A stretch of 64,000 nt of DNA from Burkholderiales bacterium (lineage in GTDB: Bacteria; Pseudomonadota; Gammaproteobacteria; Burkholderiales; Ga0077523): the NCBI GenBank assembly GCA_019745565.1, contig JAIESW010000023.1, positions 81,835 through 145,834 of the forward strand. The letters run 5' to 3'. The notes under the pieces were generated by a model. That model was given only the letters and a program-made list of their open reading frames with translations. It was not told where the DNA came from and did not search any database. Of the stretch, positions 31,501 to 43,500 are shown one piece after another. Made by a program: the position numbers and the translations under genes. Positions within the stretch are counted from its first letter, which is position 1. The number at the start of each line of letters is the position of its first letter.

Positions 31501-34500
31501 ATCCTCGAGGTGATACAGGTTGACGTCGCGGCTCGACAGCTCGGTCCCGCCGACCGCGGAAAGCGTCGACACTCGCAGCACGCCTTGCAGCAGCCATTGA
31601 TCGTAGTTGAACTCGTTGACGTTGGGGATCAGCCCGTTGTCGACGAGGTGCTTGAAGTCGAGGTCCGACTTGAACTTCAAGGTCAGGCTGCCCCCGGCAG
31701 TGAGTATCTGTTCGGTCAGGACATGCTCCGCTCCGTCGTCGTAGCGGATCTCGCCGCCGGCACTGTCGTACCCGACGAGGAAGTAGTTCTCGCCCAGGGT
31801 CAGCCGGATTGCGATGCTGTCCGTACTGGGGTTGGTGACGGTGATCTCCTGGATGTTGTTGCCTTGCGTGTAGACCTTCTGATACGAGAGCGTCCCCACC
31901 GAGTCGGTATCGTCGAGGAACATCACCTGACCGTCGTTCGACACCCCGCTGGTGTCACTCACCAGTAGACCGTCGAACTGAATGTCATCGATCAGAACGC
32001 TGCTGGACGCCGCCGCGGCCAGCTCGAACGTCAACTTCACGACTTCCCCCTTCACGGAGGGTGGCAGCGTAATGCGCTGGTTGGTGAACCCTTGAGACAG
32101 CGCGTCCAGATTGATCGCCCCAAGCGCGACGACGGTACCGCTCGCGGTTTCCATCGACACGTTGAGCAACCCCGTGGCAACGCCCTCGGGATCGAGTCCG
32201 AACGTGAGGTTCGACACCGAGGGGGGCACGTACATCCAGTTGTGCTGCAGCTTGGCCGCGCTCGCGCCCGGCCCCGCGTTGTCGAGGCGGAACGCCCAGT
32301 TCGCGAAGTACTCCTGGGCCAGCTTCATGGCCGCCCGCGTCGCCACGTCGCCCCCGGAGGCGACCCCGGTCAGGTCGGGCTCGTACACCTTCAGCGCGTC
32401 GAGCACCGCGAGGCGCGCCCCCTGGCTCGACAGGCTAGCCAGGTACTGGTTGAAGGCCGGCATCATGGCGGTCACCATGTCCCTCAGGCCGAACGCTCCA
32501 CCCGCCAGATTGGCACTCTGGAGGATCGAGTCGTATTCGGTCAGGTAGAACTGGGCGAAGCGCCGGAGGGCGTCGTACGCGAGCCCCGCGTCGCGTCCGG
32601 GATCGACGCTGAAGCCCGAAGCGGTGGCGGCGTTCAGTAGCTGGCCGCGCAGACCGCCTGCCAGGGCGGCGGTGAACGTGGGGATCAGCTGCAACCCCTG
32701 CAGCCGGCCGCCGTCGCTGCCGCGCAGCGACCATCCCGGGACCTCGAGCCAAGGTTCGATGACGCTCAGCGCACCGGTCGGCACGAACCGTCCGACGACC
32801 GGCCGCGCCGACGCTTGGAAGTTGCCGTTGTAGATGGACGGCACGGCACCGTCGCCGCGACCGAACTCAGTGTTGTCGCGGAACGGCTGCTCGCGTTCGA
32901 AGTTCGGGGACTGGCGGAACGGAATCAGCGTCGCCCCGCCGAGGTACGAGTAGAACCAGCCTTGGCCGATCCCTTCCCACGGCGCATTGTCAGTCAGGGG
33001 ATCGAACGTGCCGTTCCTGATCGGGTCGGTGATGTCCCAGACCGGGACGGTCCCGGAGAAGCTGAGGCCGAGCGCGCCACCGGTCGCTTCCATGTCGCGG
33101 GCGCGATACCAGGGAACGTTCGAGTACGGCGCGAACCGACTGTTGAACGCGAGTCCGTCGGGGGAGGTATCGGCGAGCCAGGAAGTCTTCGGCTGGTAGC
33201 CGGCGTCGACCACGGAGCGCCAGATGCGATCCGCGGTGGGAACGGCCTTGTCGACGAACGGCGCCTGCCGCGTCGACAGGAAGGCACTGCCCACGTACCA
33301 CGACAGCGTGCGCGAATTCGCGATCGGCATGCCGGGGAAGATCTCGCCGCCGGTGAAGCCGGCACGGCCCGTCAGGTCCAGCTCGAGATCGGACGACGGG
33401 ATCGATCCGTCGCCGGGGCGCCCGCCGTAGTAGTTGTCGTGGAAGTAGATGTTCGACCACGTGCGGACATCTGGATCGAACAGGCGGCTGTAATCGATAT
33501 GGGTCTCGCCGGTGATGACCTGATAGCTGGTGATCGCCTGGACGTAGCGGTCGAACAGACGACCGGCATCGGCGGCGGGACCCGACAGCTGGGCCAGGGT
33601 AGCGGGAATGTCGACGTTCGGCGGATCGACGGCGTCCAGCGTGGTGAGACGAACGTTGCCGAGACCATTCGGCGAACTGGTCGGGAAGTAGGTCGCGAGC
33701 CGCTGGATCACCTCCGAAGCGACCGAGGCCCCGCGCGAGAATCCGACGAAGTTCCACGCCGCAGTGCGGAACTGCGCGCCATGGACCGGATCCTTGAGGA
33801 GGGTGGCGATGGCGGCGAAGATCTGGTCGGCCGCCGCTTCGGCGAAGCCGGAGTCGTTCATGACGACTTCCTTCGCCCACTTCGGCATCAGCACGACCGC
33901 GCCGCCGAGCGCCGCCTGATACGGATCCGCCGATGCCGACGCGGGACCGCCGCGTACCGCCCAGCCGGAGTCGCTCTGCTCGAGGATCATCCCGCCGTAC
34001 GCACCGGTGATGCGGTCCGCGAAATCGCGCATGCGGTTGTTGGTGACCTTCTCGCGCGTCTCCAGCTCGAGCGACGTGTAGGGCAGCTCGAAACCGTCGA
34101 TCAGTACGACGATGCCGTCGTAGCTGGTGGCCGGCACACCCGGCACCGTCGGCGTTTCCACCTTGAACGACCGCCAATCGCGATAGACCCGTCCGTCGGC
34201 GGCCCTCGCTTCGATGCCCCAGTAGTAAGTCTGACCTTGGGTCAGCTGCAGTTCGGGCGGGAGTTCGAACGACTGGACCACACCGGCACCGCCGGGGGCG
34301 AAAGTCTTGGTGAGGATGCGATGCGCGTACGCGTCGGTCCCGTTCGGCAGCAGCTTGGGGAACAGCCCTTCGCCGCCGCGCGATGAAGTCACGTACAACG
34401 TGGTCTCCACGTCGTTCGAGTTCACCTTCCACTCGAACTTGGGCGTGCTGTCCGACGTCTGTGCGTTCGCGTCGGGACCGACGAGCGTCAGCACCTGGTT

Positions 34501-37500
34501 CTGGGCCGCGAGACCCCGGACCAGGATGCCGCCGTTGAGCGGCGCCCGCGCCGGATCGAAGTTCGAGAACACCGTGGTGCTGGCGCCGATCGGCATGCGG
34601 AAGTCGGCCTTGAGATCGATCAGCGTATTCGGTGCGAACAACAGTTCTCCGCCGGTGGCCTGATACAACGGCGCGCCGAACCCGTTCACGAGCTGCGCGC
34701 CGGTGGCCGGGTCGATCAGCGGCGGCCCGGCACCGGGATTGGTGCTCACGTAGACCGGCCCGTTCGTGTCGAAGATGAAATTGTTGATCGCGTTGTAGAA
34801 GTTGAGCGTGAGCCCGAATCTGGGGTCGTTCAGCGGCCACACGGGCGGCGTGGTGGCGAGCATCGTCTCCACGGCGTTGATGAGCGCGTCGACGCTATAA
34901 CCGGCCACCTGCCCGATACCCGAGTAGGCCGCCCACAGCACCTTGCCGTCCGACGAGAGCGCGAGGTTGTCCGGGTTGGACCACGGCAGCTGCCGCGTCA
35001 CGGCGACCAAGCCCTTCGTCCCGGTCATCGAGGGGAACAGGTTGAACGGATCGCGAATGACGCCCACGTTGCCGCCGGCGGGATCGCGCCTCGAGATGTC
35101 GGGGTCGGCCGACGGCACCCCTTGCTTGAAGGTATTGAACCCCGTGACGAACGCATACTTGAGATCCGATGTGACGATCACGCCCTGCGCGTTGTTGAGA
35201 TCGAGAGCGTCGACCGCCGATCCCAGCGTCATGTCGAGATAGGTCGGCGCATTCCAGGTCCGGCTGCCGGCGGTTCGAGTCAACAGCCCGACGCCGCCGG
35301 CGCGCGGATCGAGGCCCGCTTGCGGGTCGGCATCGCCATCGAACCCCTTGTTGGTGAAGATGATGCGGTTCGCGTCCGACGTGGTCGAGATGCCGTAGGG
35401 ATCTGGCCCGACGTTGATCACCTGCTCGACCTTGAGGTTGGACGACACCGCGAGCTGCGCGCGCATGTTGCGCACGTCGCCCACGATCAAATTGCCGGGC
35501 TTGATCCTCGTTCCCGTGGCGAGTTGCCCGGGCGCCCACTTGTCCGGCGCGGTAAGCAGCAGCTGTCCATCCCCGGACATCACCATGCCGCGCAGTCCGA
35601 GCGGCGCCAGGTCGGCGCCGCTCGCGTTACGGATGGTGAGCGTGCCGATGTGCTGGTGATAGGTCGCCGACGACGGGTCGATGTCGATCACGTAGATCCG
35701 GCCGCCGGTCGGGATGTCTCCCGTCAATGACGGCGAGTACCCTTCGTCGCCTACGAACGCGAGCCGCTGGGCATCGTCCACCACGATCCAGAACGGGCGC
35801 GCATCGGACACGTTGAGTTTGATGTACTGCACGCCCTGCGTGAGCGGGTCCGTGGGCACGTCCGGAACGGCATCGATCTGCTGCAGCGTGATGGCGTCGA
35901 TGACGGCGATGCCGGTACCTTCACCGTTCGGCCGCATGCCCCGGAACGTCACGTAGGCCCGGGTGTTGTCGCCGGTCACCGCGACGGCGCGCGGCACGTT
36001 CGGCACACCCACGTCGGTACGCACGGCCGGATTGCCGTTCGCGTCGATATAGGGTACGTCGGTCTGTGGGTCGCCCACCGGAATGCGCGCGACGATCTCG
36101 TTCGCGTCGTAGTTCGTGGTGGCCGTCATCGAGATCGCGAGCACGTTGTCGGCACCGCCGCCGGCCGCGAACACGTAGCGCGCTTCCGGGTTCACGCGCA
36201 CGGCGTCGCTCGATTCCGAAGTGAAGGGCAGCCAGTAGGGCGACCCGTCGGGCAGGCTGATGAGCGTGTAACCGGTGCGCTTGACCTCGAAAGTCACGGT
36301 GCCGATCGCCACGCTTTGCGGTACGCGAACCTTGATCTCCTGCAACCCGCCGGCGAGGTCAGTGTGCTGGATCACCGGGGCCGAGGCCACCTCGCGGCCG
36401 TCGGCGCGGAAGATCACGCGGACGTCGCTGTCCTGCGTTCCGAGCTGGCTGCCGCTCACTGCCGGGGCGCCGGGCGGGGCCCATAGCAGCTTCTGGCCGC
36501 GGATGGTTAGGATCGGTTCGAGCCCGCTGCCCACGTTCTCGAGTTGCACCAGCGCCGGCGAAAGACCGAACTGGCCGCCGATCTGCGGCCGCGTGGCGTT
36601 CGGATCGAAGTTAGCGACGATGTCCGAGCGCACCTGCAGGTTCGCGCCTTGCTGGATCTCCACCCGTCGCGGTGTGGAGTCGTACACGTTGCCGTCGGGT
36701 CCGAGCGCCCGCACGGTGATGTCGCGCTTGCCGGGCGGCAGCGTCAGCACGTAGGTCGAGGCGGCGGTGGCGGCCGCCCACATGGTGAGCCCGAGCATCG
36801 GCGAGACCGACATCAACGGCCGCAGCGTCTGGGCGGCCTGGAACAGCCCGAAGCTCACCTCCGCGATGTCTTCGAGCGTGATGTTGGCGCGGACCAGCTG
36901 ATCCGGCGTGATGCCGAGCACAACGTAATCGCCGCTGCCGGTGATGCCGGGGTAGGGCGGCGAGGCGGTGCGCGCGATGCCGTTGGCATCGACCACCCCG
37001 GTCTCCACCTCCAGCCAGCCGCGGGTGACGGACCCGTCGGGTGCCGGCACGTCCAGCAGGCGATAGAACGAAACCGCGGTACCGGCCGCGAGCGTCGTCG
37101 GAATGGCGAGCTGCGCGGCGGTCTTCATCGGATCGCCGCCGACGTCGAGATGGAACGCTGCACCGAACTGCCACCCCAGATCCGCCGGCGGCACCGGCAC
37201 GCCGAAGCTGGCCGGATCGACCGTCTGCAACGACACGGTCGTGTCGTCATCGAGCGCGCCGGGAGCCACCGCGACGATCATCCCGTTGTCGCCCTGAACC
37301 ACGCCGCCGTCGGTGCCGACGGTGGCGGGACCCGATTGCGGCACCGCCACCTTCACCGCGATGCGCGACTCGGCCATCTTGTGGATCGCGGTGACGATCG
37401 CTTCGCCGGGGGCCTTGCCGAGAATGCGGCCGTCGGCCGTGATCTCGATGATCGAGGGATCGCTCGAGAAATAGCGCGTACCCGACGTGCCACCCGCCAC

Positions 37501-40500
37501 GTCCCGTTCGAGCGGATCGGACAGCAGGATCTGGCGCGAGCCGCCGTTGGACACCAGCGTGACGGCGCCGGGATAGGACGTGAGGCCCAGTGTCGCCAGC
37601 GCTGCGTCGGCGATGTCCGCGGGCGCGCCCACCATGAAGGCAGTGGCTGCCTGGATGCCGGCGCGCGCGGCCACGATGGCTCCATAGCCCTGGCCCACCC
37701 CGAGGAACCGGCCATCCTGCCGCACCTGACCGGCCGCGTCGTTGGTGCTCGACAGCGTGAGATAGGTGCCCGGCAGCAGCACGCCGGTCTGGTCGGCGAA
37801 ATCGCCGATGAACTGCAGCTGTGTGCCGCCGCCGACGCCGATGCGCGGCGCGCGCGCGACGAAGTCGATGCTGATCAGCGGTGCAGCGCTCACGGTGACG
37901 CTGACCGTGTTGGGCGCCGACATGGTGAAGCCGTCGTCGGCGACGAAGCTGAACGTCGCGGTGCCCGAGAATCCGACCTCAGGCGTGAACAGCACGGTGC
38001 GCCCGTCTCCGGAAAGTCGTGCCGTGCCGTTGGTGGCTCCGGTCAGGCGGACGATCAGCGGATCACCTTCCGGGTCGGTCGCGAGCGGCAGCATCGCGAT
38101 CGCAGTCTCGAGGTCCACGTGGGTGAAGCCCGTCCCTGCCAGCGCGGTCGGCGCCTGGTTCGGCGCAAAGGCCAGGTTGGCGAACAGCAGTTGGGTATCG
38201 GAGGCATCCAGCACGCCGTTGCGATCCGCATCGGCAGCTGCGAGATAGGCGCCGGTGCTGCGCGCCGCAGCGAGCAGCGCCGCATCGGCGCCGTCGACGT
38301 CGGCATCGCCATCGGCATCGCCCGCCGCAAAGAAAGACAACGTGTAGCCGCCGGAACCCGCGCCGGCCACGCGCAGCGTCTTGAGACCGGCCTCGTCGAC
38401 ACGGTAGAGCGCGAAGGCGCGGCCGCCTTCGGCACGGGACGCGATCGGCGTGAGGCCGTCGATCACCGGCAGCGCGGGCTGCAGCGAGGAACCCGCCGCC
38501 GCTTCGACGACCACGCCGATCAGTGCGGCACCGCCCTGGGGCAATCCGATTTCGCTGGGACGCACGGCGAAGCTGTAGAGATCGGTCGCGCCGGCACCGA
38601 GCGTGCCGCTGAAGGTGTGCGAGAGGTAGTTGAGCGCCGCACCGAGATCGGCGTTGATGCTGCGGACAGCGACGCCGGCACCGTATTCGATGGTCTGACC
38701 GCCGGCGGGTCCGGTGGCGAGCGTGAGCAGGTGCGAGCCGGGATCGGCGTAGGCATACCGCAGCGACGTGCCCACCGCGAGGTTGCGCACCGACACGAGA
38801 TTGCCGGCGGCGTCGTAGTCGTAGTCGAACAGCCGCCCGTCGTTGGTCTGGATGCGGTCGAGACGTCCTTGCGCGTCGAGCACGAAGGCGACGTTGTCGT
38901 TGCCCGGACCGGTGATGCCGCTGTCGCTCACCGCGAAGCGGGTGCCGTCGGCGAATGTGATCCCGGTCACGCCGCGCGCGGCGTCGATGGCGTAGCGCGT
39001 GCCGTCGGTCGCGACCAGCGTGTACTGCTCGCGCTCGCCCGCCAGCGCGGCGGGGTTGTAGGGCGCCCCGTCCGCGAGAACATAGAAGCGATCGTTGCCG
39101 CGCTGCAGCTTGAGATCCGCGGACTCGAGCCGCCAGTTCACGCCCGCGTCTGCGATCCATTTCGGCACGAAGTACGCGTACCCCGGACCGTTCACCTGTT
39201 CGGGCGCGAACGTGAACCCGACCCGCTCGCCGGTGGGTGTGGTCACGTACAGCCGCGAGCCGGTGCGCAGCGGACCGTAGCCGCCCGAGGCCTCGTTGCC
39301 GGTGAGCGGTACGTCGGTCTCGATGCGCACATCGCGCAACGCGAGGCTCCAGCCGTGGCCGAAGCTCGACTCGATACCGGCGGCGAGGGAGTCGTAGCGG
39401 CGCACCAGTTCGAGGGTCTTGCCGCCGAGATTCACGGTGAAGTCGGTAACCGCCGTGGTGTAGCGGCCGAGCTTCTCCGTCGTCGCGACCTCGACGTCCG
39501 CCAGCCGCTCCGAACGGCGTCCGGCGATGTCCACGGCCGACAGCCGCAGGCGGTAGAAGCCGTTCTCGAGCGTGCGCGGATCCAGCGTCGTCAGGATCCC
39601 GTCGACCGGGGCATGCCCCGAGGCGAGCGTGACGAACGCGTCGTCCGACGCGCGCGCGATCTCGAGCGTCCAGCTGTCGAGGTTGGTATCGGCCACTTCG
39701 CCGCCGACGGCGAACGGCGCGACCAGCTTGTGCCCGCCGACGCCGATGTCGAACGTGACGACCGGCGCCGCCGTATCGGCCGGATCGCGGACGCGCAGGA
39801 TCTTCTCCACGCGCGCGGTGACGCCGTCGAGATCCGTGGCTTCCGCAACCAGCGTGTACAGCCCGGGCGCCACCGCGGAGAACGTGGCGCGCCCGCGTTC
39901 GTCGAGCGTGAGCGCGACGCCGTTCAGCGTGAGGCTGCGGCTCGCGATGGCGGAGAAGGCTTCCGCGAGCACGTTGGCGGTCACGGTCTGTCCCGGGACC
40001 GAGGGGAACGACGGCGTGACTTCCACCGACAGTGCCGGCTCCTGCGGCTGCTGCGCGGCACGGATCACGAGCGGACGGATGGTGGTGGTCTTGCCGTCGC
40101 TCAGCGCAACCTGAACCAGGTGATCGCCCGACTGGCCGGGGCCCGGCGTCCAGATGAAACGCCCGGTTACCGGGTCGAGCGTCGCACCTTCCGGCAACCC
40201 CTGGGCCGAGAACACGAGGGTTTCGTTGCTGTCCGGATCGGATCCGGCGATGACGAAGTCGAGCTTCGCGCCGAGCTGGGCGAGATGGTTGGTGAACCGC
40301 ATCGCCGGTGCCCGGTTCACGTCGGCGATGTTCACCTGCACGTCCAGCGTGTCGGTGAGCCCCGCGAAGTCCTGCGCCTGGAACGTGAAGGTGTAGTTGC
40401 CCGCCTGGTCGAACGTCGGCGTCCATTCGAACCGGCCGGCCACCGGGTCGAAGAAGACGCCCGGCTGATTGCCGCCTACCAGCGAGTACAGCAGCGCATC

Positions 40501-43500
40501 GCCGTCGGGATCGCTGCCCACCAGCGTGAACTGCAGCACGCGGCTTTCCTGCCCGCCGAGCGGCGGAATGCCGGCGAGGAACGGTGCCTGGTTGGTCTGC
40601 AGCACCGTGATCGCGATGCGTTCGGAGCTCGCCGCAGTGCCGTCGCCGACACCGAACTCGATGTTCTGGTACTGCCCGGCGTCGAAGTACGACGGCGTCC
40701 AGGTGAACACGCCGGTGCGCGCATCGAGCTTGGCACCGGCCGGCGCGTTCTTCATGAAATACGTGAGCTTGTCGCCGTCGGTATCGATCGCGTTCAGCGC
40801 GATCTGCAGGGTGGCGCCTTCCTGGACCGCGCGGTTGCCGACCGGCAGCAGTACCGGCGCCGCGTTGGTCGCGCGGGCGACGATGCGGATGGTTTCGACT
40901 GCCTCGCCGATCGGTCCGGCACCGCCGTTGCCGTTGTCGGTCACGCGCAGCGTGACGTCGAAGACGCCGGCCGCGGTGGGCGTCCAGCGCAGCACGGCGT
41001 TGCCGTAGCCCGTTTCCGGCTGCAGGGTGGCACCGGGCGGCAGCCCGGTGGCCGAGAACGTGAGCGGATCCTGGTCGAGGTCCGAGGCCCGCAGATGGAC
41101 CACCAGTTCCTGGCCGATCAGGGCGACCTTGTCACCGACCGGATCGAGCACCGGAGGTTCGGACGGGGAGTTGGCCGTGACGACGAACGTCCGGCTGGTG
41201 GTGAGGGCGGCCTTCGGCCCGCCGCCGTCACCGTCGTCGCGGGCGAAAAGCGTGACCACGTAGTTGCCGCGGTCCTGATCGCCCGGTGCGAGGCGCAGCA
41301 ACCAGTTGCCGCTGCCCTGATCGATCAGCGTGGCGAACCGCGGCAAGCCCGTAGCTACCACGACCAGCGGATCGCCGTCGGGATCGGTGGCGGTGAACGG
41401 CACGTCCACCGTGGTCCCGCGGTCCGCTGCGACATTGTTGAGCTGCGTCAGCACCGGAGCGCGGTTGGCATTGCCCACGACGACCGGCACATCGACGATG
41501 GTGACGGCCGGCACGCCCGTGCCGTCGCCGTCGTCGGTCGCGGTGAAGCGGATCACGTGGGTACCCGCCTGCGTATACGAGGGTGTCCAAACGAACTGCA
41601 GCGTCTCCGGATCGAAGGTGGCTCCGGCCGGCAGGTTCGACGCGGCGACCGTCACCGTGGGCAGGCTTCCCTGGAGCGCGGTGAGTGTGTCGTTGTCGAT
41701 GCGGTCGGGCGGCACGAAGTCCGGATTGTCGGGGTCGAACGCGAAAGCGCGGAACGAAACCGTCTCGCCTTCCAGGACCGCGATACCGTCGAACGAGTCG
41801 AACTGCGGCGCGGCGTTGACGTTGAGCACCGTGAACGTGGCCGTGGTCTCGCTCGCGGCCTTGCCGTCCGACGCGCGGAACACGATCGACACCGGCCCGG
41901 TGTTGGTGAAGGACGGCGTCCACTCGAAGGCACCGGTGTTGGGGTCGATGAACGCGCCGGCGGGCAGGTTGAGGCTGGAGTAGACGATCGGATCGCCTTC
42001 GAAGTCGGTCGCATGCAGCTGAACGCGGATCGGGTCGCCCTGGCGCACCGTGCGATCCGGCACGCCAGCCAGCACCGGCGCGGCGTTCGCCTGCTCGACG
42101 ATGAACTTCACGCTGCGCACCGTCTCGGCGATGCCGTCGGATGCGATGAACCGCACGTCGGCATACTCACCCGCCTGGTCGTAACCGGGTGTCCACTCGA
42201 AGACTCCGGCATCGGCATCGAAACGCGCCCCCGGCGGCAGCTTGTCCGCGTAGACCTGCAATGCCTGCCCGTCGGGATCGGAAGCCCCGACCGTGAACCG
42301 CAGGGCCTGCCCTTCGCTCAACCGGATGGTGGCCGGAATGGTGTCGATCACCGGCGCACGGTTGCCGCCGGCGACTGCGATGGTGTACGCCTGCGTGACG
42401 TAGCTGCCGCGCGAGTCGTAGGCGCGGAGGATCACCGGGGCGACCGCGGGCGCGGCAGCGGTGGGCACCCACGTGACGACGCCGGTGGCGGTGTTCAGAG
42501 CGACCCCGTCGGGCGCGTCCATCAGGACGTAGGTGATGGCGACGCCGTCGGGGTCCCGCGCCTGCGCTTCGTAGCGATACGCCTGGCCGGCGGTCGCGGA
42601 CGTCACCGGCGCCGACACGAACCTCGGTGCCTCGTTCGGATACGGCAGCGCGTACACGCCGGTGCCGAACTCGATGCGCTGTCCCTGCGGATTGGCGATG
42701 GTCACGGTGTGCGCGATGGTCGAGGCGCCGGGCGCCAGCGCCGAAGCGGTCAATCCTTCGCCGATATCGATGAACCACAGGCCGTTCTGCACGATGCTCG
42801 CGCCGAGCGGATTCCCGGTGAAGTAGCGCGACGGATCCAGCACCAGCATGAGCGGGGCACGCAGGTCGTAGTCGGTGCGGTTGGTGACGCGCACGTCGAA
42901 CGAGACCGTGCCGTCGCCGCGGTCGGAGCGGGTTGCGGCGAACTCGATGTCCACCAGCGCCGAGAAATCCGACACGGCAGTGAACGCAGCGTTGTAGGCG
43001 GCGGTGAGCTGCAGGCCGCCGGTGGAACGGATGCGCTGGTCCACCGACAGCACATAGCGGTCCGGCTGGAGCGTGTCGAAGGTGAGCGTTACCGTGCGGG
43101 CGGCGGCGTCATATGCAACCGACTTGACGGTGACGGAACCGCCGTTCTCCGCGACCAGGTGATAGTTCGCCTTGTTGAGCACCGAATCGAGCGCCGCGGC
43201 ATCGCCGGTCTTCATGTCGCGATCGAACGTGACGCTGATGGTGCCCAGCGGCAGCGGCACGATCGTGCCGGCCGCGGGATTGGACCGCAGCACCGACGGC
43301 GCCGTGATCGGCGCGATGACGTCGACCTGCTGCGAGTTGGCGACCAGCAGCCGGCCGTCGGCCAGCGCCAGCAGCGATTCGGCCTGCGGTCCGCCGGTGG
43401 CGAGATCGACCCGCCGCAGCGTGGCGAGATCCACCATCACGAGCTTCGCCCCGTGCGGGTTCCCGAGCGGCGCATGGTTGGAGATGAACAGCAGCCCTTC

